A stretch of 64,000 nt of DNA from Halichondria panicea (GCF_963675165.1 NC_087392.1:1937001-2001000), one strand, 5' to 3'. Positions 1 to 21,756 are shown, counted from the first letter of the stretch. The notes: a model not told the origin generated them from the letters alone. Made by a program: numbers and translations.

Positions 1-138
1 TTTGCCCTGCAGGAGGGAGACACTTTGTATATTTTCTCTCGTGTCAGCAATGAGTGGTATGAGGGAGAGAACACTGCCTCTGGAACATTTGGACAATTCC
101 CCACTAACTATGTCAATGTCACTGTGCCTCTGCCTTGA
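1..138 (+). CDS. C-terminal end of an SH3-domain protein (partial, 5' end outside window)
   Basis: The first bases are in frame from position 1 to a TGA at 136-138 and encode 45 residues that form the second half of an SH3 domain. Visible are the acidic RT/n-Src part (LQEGDTLYIF), the conserved WYEGE tryptophan patch and the GQFPTNYV end that closes the fold and forms the proline-rich ligand pocket. The protein stops seven residues after the domain, so the SH3 is C-terminal. SH3 domains bind PxxP motifs in signalling and cytoskeletal adaptors. The rest of the protein lies to the left, so the family cannot be named. Its stop is 165 bases from the stop of the convergent carrier gene. Confidence 0.85.
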   Translation, partial: FALQEGDTLYIFSRVSNEWYEGENTASGTFGQFPTNYVNVTVPLP

Positions 139-303
139 TGGACAGTTTCATACATGTAGCTAGGGCTGTTATATAGTTTAGCTGTGTAGTGGTTTTTATT
201 TAATTTTGTGTTGACTGTTTTTGTGTGTGTTTATAAATGAAAATTTGATTATTTTGTGATGCAAGAATGTATAGATAATCTGACTATAATAGTATGGATG
301 TTT

Positions 304-2199
304 CTAAGTCTTTAGTTGAAACAGTTTCTGACTGTATTCGTATGTGATAAACAGAGCTCCATTTGCTGGGAAGGACCGAATGAGCGTGGGTGCCAGTCCT
401 TTGTACAGTGCTAACACACCTGCATGCATGGGAAGAGGGAGCCTATTAGTGTTAGTACAGTGCTATATGCTTACCTTCAGTCCTAACAATGGTTGTTAGT
501 GTCTTCCAAAATGAGTTGGTGTACTCCCCTCTCACCTGTAAAGGCATGTCAGTATTTGGTATCATTAATAGCAGGAGTGCATGCACTCCTGTTAATAGTA
601 ATAATTATGGTTTTGAGTGCAATATGGGATTATAACAGCACGAGTAACAAGCAATGGCAAGGCTTCTAATTTCACGAGGCGTAACGAAGTACTAGTGCTA
701 TATATTAACCTTGCATGCCAGTGCTTGTTTTGAATGCTACTCGTTAATCCGGTCACCCTTGGGACAGTGCAGCTTGGCCAGAATAGCGAGTTGGCTGTAT
801 TTCAAGAAAATAGCCACGGCTTAAAAACGACCTTATCTCGAATCTAATGACTAATTTTGCGGTCCTTGTCTCGAGGATAATGAAGGATAATGAATCATTC
901 TGCTCTCTATTTAAGCGTAATCCAATTTTATCTCCCAAACTACACCCAAAACGTCATATCCGGCCGTAATAAACATATAAAATTACATTGAAAACCTAGT
1001 TTGTGGCAGCCAGCACTGGCCAGCATATGGAATAGTGAGTGGCCGTACTTTAGGGTGAGTTTTGTACAGTAAACATCTAGCTAGCAATCCGTGCCAAACC
1101 AAATGGCCGGTATATCGAGGTGGCCGTACTTCAGAGAGCCGGAATAGCAAGAGTCTAATCCCTTATTGCATGAGTAACCAATATTGATTTTCTAATCGTT
1201 TATGATGCAGTTCTCTGCAGTTTAAATAAAACGTTCGGACGCAGCCGTTATTTGAAAACAAACCCCCGTGCAATTATTCCCTTGACAACATGCAATTACT
1301 GATACGGGATTAATTGCTGTACAAACTCTAGTCACATCATACAATAGCTAAGCAACTGGTGTGTGTGAGATTACCTGTATTCGTGCCTTGACTGTATCGT
1401 TAGGAAACACTGAGGTCCAGTAACCACACCCAGCTACCCCCCCTGCCAGCACCAGCCGTGGTACACCTGTGCATTCACAACGGTTGCTTTATTTCAATAC
1501 TCTGTATTGAGATTGTGTTTCCTTACTTAGTGGGTCATTGGGATCGTGTCCTTCAGGAGTTAACATTTTTCTGCTCAAATTGTACCCTCCAAAGAAAAAA
1601 AAGTAGCCAGGAATATCTCTTGCCCACACACTGCTCAGCCCTCGGAATATACCAGTCACTCCATCATCACGAACAATCTGTTTCAATGTAGTCCATGAGT
1701 TGTTCCTGTAATGGCACATAAAGTCAATTGTGCATGCTCTTGAACATATTTACCTATGTTTTGCTCGAATCTCATCAACAGAGATGTCTGGATATTTTGT
1801 TTGAAGGGTTTGCATGTGAGCTTGCATCTTGCACTTGATACGATCTGGGGGAGCGAATACCACTCCGGAGAACACACTTGCTAAGCTTCCTGCACTGGCC
1901 TTCTGTGTGATACTCAATTCCTCGTTTCCTCCTATCCACTGCACCAAACTCAGACACTTGTTGTAGCACATAAACAGGACGGCATTCTCTGCAATATTGG
2001 AGATCACAGCAGGAGACGAGCCAGCATAGAAACCTTGAAATCTCTCTTCCAGCAGTGTTGTTCTGGCTGCTTGCAAAGCGGACTTATACATATCAGGGTA
2101 AATTTGCATCTTCACTTTGACAGTATCAAAAGGCTGACCTGCTAACACACAGGCACATCCACCAAGGCCTCCTGACACAATATCTCCTATGCCACTCAT
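304..2199 (-). CDS. SLC25A15: Mitochondrial carrier, ornithine transporter (ORC1/SLC25A15)-like
   Basis: Five exons in translation order: 2199-1754, 1705-1527, 1466-1375, 535-475, 419-304, totalling 297 aa (human ORC1 is about 301). All three SLC25 signature repeats are present: [11 protein letters not shown] near residue 20, [10 protein letters not shown] in the second third and [10 protein letters not shown] in the third. The stretch [11 protein letters not shown] and the final FPANGALF are typical of the ornithine/citrulline carriers of the inner mitochondrial membrane, which link cytosol and matrix in the urea cycle and arginine metabolism. The start chosen is MSGIGDIV; 13 upstream in-frame codons exist but fit the family poorly. 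Intron 4 (536-1374) holds a pogo-like MITE. The start lies 206 bases from that of RNF121. Basic amino-acid carrier of another SLC25 subtype is the alternative. Confidence 0.9.
737..1160 (-). repeat. Pogo/Tigger-like MITE, copy A (decayed ends)
   Basis: About 420 bases inside intron 4 of the SLC25 gene match the copies at 6563-6933 and 40036-41043 in inverted orientation. The left end carries CTCGTTAATCCGGTCACC and the right end GAGCCGGAATAGCAAGAG, the two halves of an imperfect terminal inverted repeat. The flanking CAGTAGA and TA bases seen in the other copies have decayed here. There is no coding capacity. Confidence 0.75.
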
Positions 2200-2405
2200 T
2201 GTCTTTCTTAGTAGCACTGCAAGGGCGAATGCACACACTGACTAGTTTGCAATCTGCAGTACAATAAACAAAAGGTATTTGAGTGGGTGGGTAAAAATCT
2301 GAGATGAAAAACGAGCATTCTTTTCTGACCATCCATACCCACTCCATTGGTTACATGTAGAGATCTACCTAAAAGAGACCATTAATTTGTGTGGGTCCTT
2401 TCATC
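2200..2405. promoter_or_regulatory. Shared divergent promoter region, SLC25 carrier / RNF121
   Basis: The 206 bases between the two start codons must hold both 5' UTRs and both promoters. No clear TATA box was seen. The assignment is by position only. Confidence 0.5.
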
Positions 2406-4038
<1,633 letters not shown>

Positions 4039-4249
4039 TATGCTGTTATATTATTACGTTTCAGTTCAGGTGCTATACATGTATTCATTAATTACTATCT
4101 TGAAAATGAAATATGACGGGTAACCACACAACAAAATATATAATATTATTAATAAAATATATATTATTAAAATATATATTATATATTTATCAAGCGCGTA
4201 TTTGGTATTATGAATTTACAAAAAGAGAAGGTTATTATGCCAAAAGAAA

Positions 4250-5645
4250 CTAGCTAGTTACGTCTTGTTCAGTAGTTCTCTGTCTAATCCGTGCTCTGCC
4301 ACTCCCCCCTCTCTTCTTGAATGAAAACTTCTTGAATCCACCGCTGTATTCGCTATCCTCAGCCTCGACTGTCTCGGTAACTGGTAGCGTCTTCTCCTCA
4401 AATTCTATAATCTCTTTTTTGGTCTCCTCGGGCACAGCTTCTTGAGGTGTGCTCTCAGCTACTGGCTCCACATATTCATACTCAGCAACTGTCTCCCATC
4501 CCCCATAAGGCCCAGAGCGTCTGATTCTCTTTGGACTAGAGGGGCCATCTTCATTTGTGTCTGGTGAGGCAGATCTCTTGTGTTCGTTAGACTCCGCCCC
4601 TGGATTGGTCGGATAGTGTATTGGGTCTTGAGTGGTTGGGGTCTGAGAGGTCGTAGCCGTGGGGGTAGGGTAGGAGTACGATTGAGTGAGTGGGGTGTAT
4701 CCAGCAGGAGCCTCCCATTGTGTCACTGCATGGGATTCAAAAGTCTAGTAATGGTACATACGTATTACCATATAGCAGGGTCATTAGTCTATGATGTAAC
4801 CAGATCTACTGTGATGCACTATGTAATCAGGGGTGTGGTCAACAAATGTAGGAGTGGCCAAACATTTCACAAACCTTCCCCCAAACTTTAAATCCTAGAT
4901 GAAACCCTGTTGAGCTGTACAAAAAAATTAATTGGGCACTTTATACTAAAATTTGCACCAACAAAAATTACCCGTGATACGGTATGATATTTAATTTAAC
5001 AAGAAGCACAAACTCTTTACTATATAATATACTCCTCTCACCTCCAGTGATTGAGTTGTAGTAGTAAGTGTATCCCTGCGGTGAGATGAGTGGTTGCCAT
5101 GCCATCGACTCTGCCTTCAGTTGACCAACCTTCTTTGTTATGTTCTCTTGGATTGTAATTTTCTCAACCTCTCTATTTTTCTCTGCAGCAATGGTGGACG
5201 CTATTTCGAGAACTTTCCTCGCATGTTCTTCTTCTTCATCAGTCGCTAGTTGAATCGTTCTATTTGCTGAAGTGCCACTGTCTGATACCGTAAGGTCTTT
5301 ATGATAGGCAGAAATGGCTGCATGTTCTATTGATGCTAGGATCGCCTCAGTCTTCTTCTTGTCTTTTGCTGCCTCGCTGGCATTGCTTCTGGACTCTTTG
5401 AGCTGACGTTGCACATTTGCTTTGTGGCGACGGCCCTGCTCGTGGAAACTCACACTCTGCAGTAGCACAGAGGAGCAGTATGGTATACTGCTATTATGTT
5501 ATGAATGTCCGTTAATAAGAGAATAAGATTGTTTATAGCTAGGGTGAGTGATGCGGTACGTGACAGACTTACAGCTTCGTTGTCTCCAAACCAGCATTTG
5601 CATACTTCACAGAACTTCCTTGGATTGGATACCCAATATTCAGTC
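4250..5645 (-). CDS. WBP4: WBP4/FBP21-like spliceosomal protein (matrin zinc finger plus one WW domain)
   Basis: Exons 5645-5573, 5456-5042 and 4725-4250 are supported. The first encodes EYWVSNPRKFCEVCKCW, the start of a U1-type/matrin C2H2 finger that is completed by FHEQGRRH on the next exon. A charged, probably coiled-coil stretch follows, then one WW domain split by an intron (AWQPLISPQGYTYYYN and TQWEAP). The Glu-rich C-terminal half has PYGGWETV and ends FKKRGGSGRARIRQR, matching the PYGEW and FKKR...LRQR pattern of vertebrate WBP4. Human WBP4 has two WW domains, so one appears lost or was never gained. Family role: pre-mRNA splicing at the B complex. The first few residues are on an upstream exon that I could not place between 5650 and about 5850; the visible part is about 321 aa. 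Confidence 0.87.
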
Positions 5646-5955
5646 CTGCATAGCGTATAATACACATGGATATATATATATAGCCTTTAAAGATTGAAGA
5701 AACATACATTTTTTACAGTGTGAAGGGATGTACTTGAGCGCGAGCTATATAGCTAAAGACAACGACAGCTAGCTGAAGAAGATCAAGAAGCAGTTTAGTG
5801 ACCTTTGACCTGCAGCATGATTTATATTTTATGTGGGATGTATTAATTAGAGTTGAACACGTGACTCCTATTAATAAAGTCTTTTTAGGGCGCCAGTTGG
5901 TGTGTGTGTGTGAGCTTCAAATTTCTGATCCTAGCTGCGATTTATAAGATCTACA
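5646..5955. promoter_or_regulatory. Shared divergent promoter region, WBP4 / SUMO
   Basis: This 310-base gap holds the unplaced first WBP4 exon and the SUMO 5' UTR. CACGTGAC at 5858-5865 is a good E-box/USF-type element. No convincing TATA box was seen for SUMO. Confidence 0.45.
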
Positions 5956-7055
5956 ATGTCAGAAGATTCCAAGGTGAGTATTAGCCGTATCGTAGAGTTA
6001 CTCTAGAGTAAATACTGTATATGTATCGCAAAGCCTTGTCATGACTCAATGCATTCACTCTCTATTGATGCACATCACTGTAGCCTGATGTGAAGCCTGA
6101 TGTCCAGACAGAGAGTGAGCACATCAACTTAAAAGTAACTGGCCAGGTACGTTCCATCTCTATGTATTTGTGTACGAATTGTTTAATACCATGTCATGAA
6201 CTGTTTTGGTTGTAGACTGACTTGCGTACTTATTAGCTTCATTTAGCTATCTTGTCAGGTCCTGTATGCTTCCTTTTGCATCAAACGTTTATTAAAGGGA
6301 GAAAATGTCCATCCCTACAGGATGGCTCAGTAGTCCATTTCAAAATCAAGCGAAACACACCGCTCAAGAAACTGATGCAGGCGTACTGTGACAGACAGGG
6401 CTTTCAATTATCCACCATCAGATTTGTGTTTGACGGGAATAGTGTTGGACCCGAGTGCACTCCGAATGCAGTGAGTCAGCAGTACTGTCCATACAAATTA
6501 GCCCGATGATTAATTGTTAGAATTAATCCATTTCTTACTTGAGTGTAATGCCAGGCCTAATACAGAAGACTCGCTATTCCGGGTCTCTGAAGTACGGCCC
6601 TTTGCTATACCGGCCATTTGTTTTGGCACTGATTGCTAGCTACTGCACAAAACACGCCCTGAAATGTGGCCGGCCATTTCCTATTGCGTATACTGACCAG
6701 TACTGGCTGCCCCAAACTAGGTTTTGTAATTTTATACGCCGGATATAATGTTTTGGGTGTGGTATGACAGTTGATTACTCTTCAATAGAGAGCATAATGA
6801 TTCATTATCCTCGATTGACAGAACCGCCATTAGATTCGAGGTAGGGTCATTTTTTAGCCGCGGCTATTTCTAGCTCGCTATTACAGCCTAACTGCACTGT
6901 CCCAAGGGTGACCGGATTAATGAGAGTCTACTGTAATCGTTTGTTATAAAATTATAACAGATCTGAACTCGTGTGTTTTCCTGTCACTGCAGCTTGAAAT
7001 GGATGATGAGGACACCATAGAAGTATTCCAGCAACAAACTGGTGGCTCCTCTTAG
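5956..7055 (+). CDS. SUMO: SUMO ubiquitin-like modifier
   Basis: Exons 5956-5973, 6084-6146, 6321-6470 and 6993-7055 encode 97 aa. The product has the acidic flexible N-terminus, the core [20 protein letters not shown], the [11 protein letters not shown] strand and the ending [13 protein letters not shown] followed by SS. The Gly-Gly is the conjugation site exposed when SENP proteases remove the two serines. Family role: covalent modification of lysines on nuclear and other proteins. The loop after [14 protein letters not shown] is more divergent than in vertebrate SUMO1/2. The first coding exon is 18 nt. Intron 3 carries a pogo-like MITE with intact ends. An AATAAA lies at 7094-7099. Confidence 0.95.
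6563..6933 (+). repeat. Pogo/Tigger-like MITE, copy B, with TA flanks
   Basis: A 371-base element in SUMO intron 3. It begins CAGAAGACTCGCTATTCCGG and ends, on the opposite strand, CAGTAGACTCTCATTAATCC. TA lies directly outside both ends (6561-6562 and 6934-6935). CAG termini, about 22-bp imperfect inverted repeats and TA target duplication are hallmarks of pogo/Tigger-type elements. There is no transposase, so it is non-autonomous. Confidence 0.82.
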
Positions 7056-7533
7056 TGAACTCACTACCCCATTTTGTTGTTGTGTTCATGACCAATAAAC
7101 CATGCACATTTCTAGCTAACGTCTTGCTCATACGTGTTACACATGCACATATACTCCATTCATGTTCCTTTCTGGTCTGATTTAATTGCTCATTATTGAT
7201 GCAACATGTTGGCATGGGACATTATTAATTATAATATCAATGACTGTCTTGGAACATTTACATATACAGATTGAGCTAGATTTTGATTAACAAAACTCTT
7301 ATAATCATAAAACATTGATGCACTCATGAATTTTAATATGACACCCAAATTGGGGGGGGGGGGGGGGGCTATGTTAAATGCAACACAGCACCTTCTCTGA
7401 TTACTTATGTCTTGATATTAGATATTTTTGCTTAATTTGTTTACACTGGAATACTGGATTCAACATTCTCTCATAAACCATAATGTATTTTCAACACATT
7501 AATTATCAGTTCACTAAAATTAATAACTAACTA
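7056..7533. other. SUMO 3' flank without a gene
   Basis: After the SUMO poly(A) signal the sequence is AT-rich with no supported coding exon. A run of about 18 G starts near 7352. No other structure was seen. Confidence 0.6.
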
Positions 7534-7839
7534 TCAGTTTACAACAGTTTCAATGTCTTCGCAAATAGTCTTTGACTGCTTCAAATTGCATAGAGAAGGA
7601 GAATGATTATTGATTTATGTGATTATTACTCACCGCAGCAGCACACTTTACTGTCAGAGACCAGCATTCCGCTCCATAGTCGGGCCCAAACTGAGGTACC
7701 AAAGCTGAGGTACCAGTGTAGCAGTGAGCACTGTTACAATCCTCTGAACAATCTCCGGCACACAATATGGTGCTGTTCCAATCATCGCCCCTTGTCCGTA
7801 GTGTGCTGACTGACATAATTCACTGCAACTGTTCGCCAT
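7534..7839 (-). pseudogene. Small cysteine-rich gene with an apparent 2-base frameshift
   Basis: From an ATG at 7839 the minus strand reads MANSCSELCQSAHYGQGAMI and GTAPYC, then runs into a stop. Two frames over, a Cys-rich reading continues at once: CAGDCSEDC, then HCYTG, FGPDYGAECW and VKCAAA. It reaches a good donor (GTGAGT) at 7633. Removing one CA/TG dinucleotide from the CACACA run at 7759-7764 would join the two halves. A possible second exon, 7575-7534, encodes 13 residues ending DIETVVN and a stop. No signal peptide is visible and I do not recognise the family. It may be a real gene with a sequencing or assembly slip, a polymorphic null allele, or a young pseudogene. It is the only locus that breaks the strand alternation. 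Confidence 0.45.
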
Positions 7840-8893
7840 TGTATGCTTGAGGCTTTAAAGCTTAGTCGAACCTGGATGTAAAACTTTGCTCCTCGGCTCT
7901 CTGACTTAGAGCCTTCAACAATTCATGATCATTGCAATTGAATGCTGTATCAAGAGTCCATAAATTTATAGCAATCTATTTATAATAGCAGGTGTAGTTG
8001 GTGAGGTATTATGGTTTTTACTATACTGTTACTAGTACTAAAAAGTAACGTCACCTTGTTTATAGCCAACTAATTAAGTAGCTCAAAGCAAGTACAGTGA
8101 TAAGCACAAAGATTTTCACTGCCATGACATGATGTCCTCTTGATAAGCCTGTTGATCAGATCGATGTTCCTAATTAAGACGTCCAACTGGATTCCTTATA
8201 TAGCTGGCGTATGGCCCCCGTAATACACCCACGCATGTACCTCATGCATGTGGTAAATATCATTCCTCAGGTGCGTAGGAAACTGCATTTTTTCTAAGAG
8301 GAAACAAAAACGATTTATACATAAAGCCATGGAAGGAAATCACTGTCTCTGTATTAGGGTAATGGGACCAGGTATGGAGGAAATGAGATCGAGGATACGA
8401 TACTAATAGTACGTATTATACCATTACTCACATATAATTATAATAACATCATGTATACGTCATACACTCCAGAACACACATTACAGGAATTGGTAAAAAA
8501 AAAAAAAGTATCCTAAAAACAGTAAAACTTATTGTTAATCATGGGGAAGGTCCATAAAACGCCATCTTAATCATGTCCCTTCTCTGTAACCTCGAGCCCT
8601 GTAATGGTGGGACAAAAAAACATGACACTAAGCATTATTATCATCGTGAAGCTAACTCCCACCTTTCTAGTAATCCCGTGATCTTCTTGGGAGAATGCAT
8701 ACCCATCTGTGTGGAAACAAAGGAGCAAGCACATATCACACACATGTACACGCTAATTAAAACATAATTTCTAAGGTTCGTTCATTGGTTACACTTATAG
8801 GAACTGACCGAATAGTTGCATGGCCCTAACAGTCCCCACACAATACACCAGTTGCGCATGGTAAGTATACTTTTACTCCCACTTATAACAAAC
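7840..8893. other. Intergenic region without supported gene
   Basis: About 1 kb between the cysteine-rich locus and the 3' end of the flippase gene. It is AT-rich with short ORFs only, none with splice or family support. It should contain the flippase 3' UTR and perhaps an unplaced last exon. Confidence 0.5.
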
Positions 8894-18313
<9,420 letters not shown>

Positions 18314-18702
18314 CAGATTTTATCCACCACCAGCACTAAAATCAATTGTCTTCTAATACATGTTCTGAGCAGCTAGCTAGCTAGCTTGAATCATAGATTG
18401 AAGAGTTGCTTGAATAAGAACACACCGGCACCTCTCAACCGGATAAACTCCACCCCCCATGCAGCCATCCAGGAATGAGCCCCTCCCCCTTACGTCTTCG
18501 ATGGTCTATTTATAGCCACTGGCGCATGCAGGAATGAGCCCCTCCCCCTACTGGTCTATTTATAGCCGCCACCGGTAGCTGAGCTCACCATGTTGGTGCA
18601 AGATATAAAAACAGGCACTGGATTCATTAACACATTGACAACTCAACGAATTATGATCTACTATGCTGCATCATCACCTCAACCAAAAGAACAGTGAACA
18701 AG
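18314..18702. promoter_or_regulatory. Divergent promoter of flippase and DUSP23 with duplicated MEF2/TATA-like module
   Basis: The 389-base gap contains two copies of a module (about 18471-18517 and 18530-18567). Each has AGGAATGAGCCCCTCCCCCT followed by CTATTTATAG (18506-18515 and 18556-18565), a perfect match to the MEF2 consensus that could also serve as a TATA-like element. A separate TATAAAA at 18604-18610 is about 95 bases before the DUSP23 start. Confidence 0.6.
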
Positions 18703-19321
18703 ATGACCTCCATTCCTTGGAATTTCTCCTGGTTCATAGATGGAAAACTGGCAGGGATGGCCTATCCAAGAGACAAGCATATTCCCTTCTTAGTGGCCTC
18801 TGGATTACAGACAATAATCAACCTCACCCCCTTCCCTGCGGATTATGAGGATATGGCTAATGCTCATGGCATCACAGTCCACAATATCATTATCGAAGAT
18901 TTTTGTGCTCCGAGCTACGATCAAATTAAGGAATTTCTGGACATATGCAAAGCTGCAGAAACAGTAAGTAGCCATCTAACAGTAAATACACAGACTAATG
19001 TGAACACTACATGTATGTGTACTATGTATATCACAGTATCAGTTGTAAAAAGTATTCTATAATTATGATGTAGGTTAATTATTATCCCCCCCCCCCCAGC
19101 CTGTTGCAGTCCACTGTGGTAAGGGCATGGGACGCACAGGGACGATGCTCGCCTGTTATCTGGTAGCCGAGGAGGGCTACAAAACGCTGGATGCCATCAA
19201 AGAGACAAGACGACGAAGAGTGTACTCCATTGAAACTGAGAGTCAAGAAAGAGCCATTTTTAAGTTTGAGCACAAGTACAACAGTAAAGGAATAGACAAT
19301 GTTCATTATTGTAAAGCTTAA
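18703..19321 (+). CDS. DUSP23: DUSP23-like dual-specificity phosphatase
   Basis: Two exons (18703-18963 and 19100-19321) encode 160 aa; human DUSP23 is 150 aa. The N-terminus IPWNFSWFIDGKLAGMAYPR matches the NFSW...GRLAGLALPR start of the family. The general-acid region is IIIEDF, and the active-site loop HCGKGMGRTG fits HCxxGxxR with the nucleophile Cys near residue 93 and the following Arg. LACYLVAEEGY and SIETESQERAIFKF complete the fold. Such small atypical DUSPs are cytosolic and dephosphorylate MAPK-pathway or other substrates. The intron 3' end has a poly-C tract ending CCCAG. The stop is 39 bases from the LRRC51 stop, so the 3' UTRs must overlap. Confidence 0.95.
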
Positions 19322-19360
19322 TATGAAGCTGAAATTATCAATTGACATTTCTAGACATTT

Positions 19361-21559
19361 CTAGTCATCGTCTCTTTTTCTTCTTGATTTTGTTTTAGGG
19401 ACAATCATAGTCTTCCATGTTTCACAAGAAGCTCTGTCTGACTTGGTAATGCCACTGAAGTCCAGAGTTTGTAACTGGGGTACTCTTGACAGAACATAGA
19501 ATCTGTAGCCTGAGTTGATTTCAATGGGGTTGCCATGAAGCGTCAGAGACTTGAGATTGTCGAGCTGAGACAGTTTATCGACTTGAGCTAGAGTCACAAT
19601 GTTATTTCCATGGAGATAGATAGTGGTGAGATTTGGCAACTCGAGAAGACACTGCATGAAAAAAAGTATCAATCAGTGATCAAAATAAAGTTGGGTCGTC
19701 TGTGAAACTTTTAATGCAACAATGTTAGGGGATTAAATTACTTGTATGTGTTTACTTCAGTCCCCTCACATTGTTAGTGTAATACCTATAATGTGGTTAC
19801 ATTCATTGGAGAATTATGAATCACAAAAACTTGTTAGGTACTTAACCTGGAGCACCTGACAGGATCATGATATCGTATATTAGTACTCAGGTTTAGGAAA
19901 TTGGATATTCACCGGTATCTATAATTATTATAAATTATTGTGATTTTATGTCTATAGGTATTTCCTGTCATTGTAATATCTTGACAAAATCGAAACTCAG
20001 ACATTACATCATAAGTAAAGTAGTGCCAGTTTACAACTAACACCTAATAGAGTCTATTCAAGTTATGTCCTGCAGAGGTAGACTCTTTCCCAGGCCTTAC
20101 TTTTTCTTGCTGTTGTCACTATTCATCCATAAATCATAATAGTGAGGCAGCAAAGAAAGAAATGGGCATACAGGAAAAAGTAAGGCCTGATTTGGGAAAT
20201 CGCGTGATTCACAAGGATTTTTATGAACGTGGGCGATATGTAGCCCACAATCGTGACGTAAGGTATTCTCCCACGTATTTAGAGTTAATAAGACTGTACT
20301 GAGACAACCAACCACCAAGCTGTGCTGCAAGTCAGATCAGAGAACTAGCGTGGCCAGCTCTGGTGGCAGTAGCTACCTGCTGTATGATAATGATAACTAA
20401 GCTATTCTTGATCTATACTATACTATAGACTATAGCATGTAGAAAGACACATGATAGTCTGATAGAATCTGAACACACAATCTAGACTAGTAGTTAAGCC
20501 TAAGGTATAGCTAACTATAGTGCTTGCAAACTTCCAGTTCCAAGTCCATGCATGTCCATATTGCTGCAGGCAAAGTTTTATTAGTCATAGATCTCTGCGT
20601 GGGCAGTCCAACATCTCTAGCTCAGCATGCCCACGCTCATTTTCACCCTTCTACCACCCTTCTACCCTCACACGACTTCCCGATACAGGTTCTCCTTTTT
20701 CCTAACTCTACGTCTATTTATTTCTTTATTCCTCCAATTAATACCTTATTTTATCTCATTGAACGATTAATACAGTATTTGAACGATTGTGATAAAGAAC
20801 AAAAAGAAAAAGGAGAGCCTATGTAGAGGCTACTGCAGAGGCATGAATAGTTCAAGACATCACAGTCATGTTTTATGTTTGCTATGACCGATTTACTAAA
20901 GACGACAAAGATGATCCTGTCAGCTACTGTACTCTAATGTTCATATTAGGTAACGTACCACAGTAGGGTACTCCTGGGGTTTGAAATAATGAACATTACA
21001 CAGCTCAATAATTGTTTGATTTTGCTTTCACTGAGCGCCTGCGTTCAACAGTTACAATTTATATGTACAAAGAGTACAATGCATACAGTTTACACTAGAT
21101 AGGATGAGAACATACACATTACCTTGTCAATTGTTTTTAGATCATTGAAGGAGAAATCAATCCAGCCGAGCTTTAACATTGGGTCCTGAAACAGCCTGGA
21201 GATGGACGGCATGAATCTATCCCAGCTGACCAGTAAGTTGTTGTTGACCTTTAGTGCAGTTGAGGGGAATTTCTCTACCTCTACTGAACCTCTAGAGCTT
21301 CCTGCACTTAGCTCGTCCTCCAAGTCAAACACTCCCTGCAACTGTTTACTTCTCAGTCGAGGCCTCTCTCGCAACAGATCTGCACAATCATACGTACTTG
21401 TCAACTGATATGATGGTGCTGGTGAGATATAGAGGGACCCAGTATCTTACCTGAAAATTCTTGAATAGCTTTGAATGAGAAATCCAGCGGGTGATGTACC
21501 AGCAACCTGTTGTCCACCAATGCCCTGGTAGCTCCTGGTCCTTTCTTTTTGCTGCTCAT
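19361..21559 (-). CDS. LRRC51: LRRC51-like leucine-rich repeat protein
   Basis: Three exons (21559-21451, 21379-21123, 19651-19361) give 218 aa. The LDFSFKAI N-terminal motif is followed by a charged region, then LRR units: LGWIDFSFNDLKTID, LTTIYLHGNNI and LKSLTLHGNPIE. The LRR cap region holds YRFYVLSRVPQLQTLDFSG and ITKSDR, matching vertebrate LRRC51 (the LRR part of the LRTOMT locus). The C-terminus is basic. Function is poorly known; the family is linked to cilia and hearing loci. The 1.47-kb intron 2 contains a diverged inverted repeat pair. Confidence 0.92.
20070..20235 (+). repeat. Diverged dispersed repeat, left arm
   Basis: This arm shares blocks such as CTGCAG, a GGTAG/CTCT segment, CTTTTTCTT..TGTT, GGAAAAAG and CGTGGGC, in the same order, with the reverse complement of 20620-20852. 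Together they form a large imperfect inverted repeat in LRRC51 intron 2. The family is unknown. Confidence 0.45.
20620..20852 (-). repeat. Diverged dispersed repeat, right arm
   Basis: The inverted partner of 20070-20235. The right arm is longer and carries ACCCTTCTACC tandem copies. No protein is encoded. Confidence 0.45.
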
Positions 21560-21756
21560 GACTTTGTTATTAAATTACTTGTTGCTGTAGCAACTGTTTT
21601 GTGGGTGTTGAATGCAGGCAAAGATCGTCGGTAGAACTAACTGTTTATACCATTCATTGCAGTTCCTCGAGTCGAGGCCGAGGCACGAGGTAGAATAAAC
21701 TGTCAAATCAGCAAATTCAACTTTTATAATACCAGATAACTAGAAGAAGAGCTAAG
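21560..21756. promoter_or_regulatory. Shared divergent promoter region, LRRC51 / VMA21
   Basis: The 197 bases between the two starts serve both genes by position. No specific element was recognised. Confidence 0.45.

Noticed and set aside
8573-8767. 64-aa plus-strand ORF in the 3' flank of the flippase
   Set aside because: No conserved motif, no splice signals, composition like surrounding non-coding DNA.
20524-20826. 100-aa ORF in LRRC51 intron 2
   Set aside because: It overlaps a diverged repeat arm; no family resemblance and no start context.
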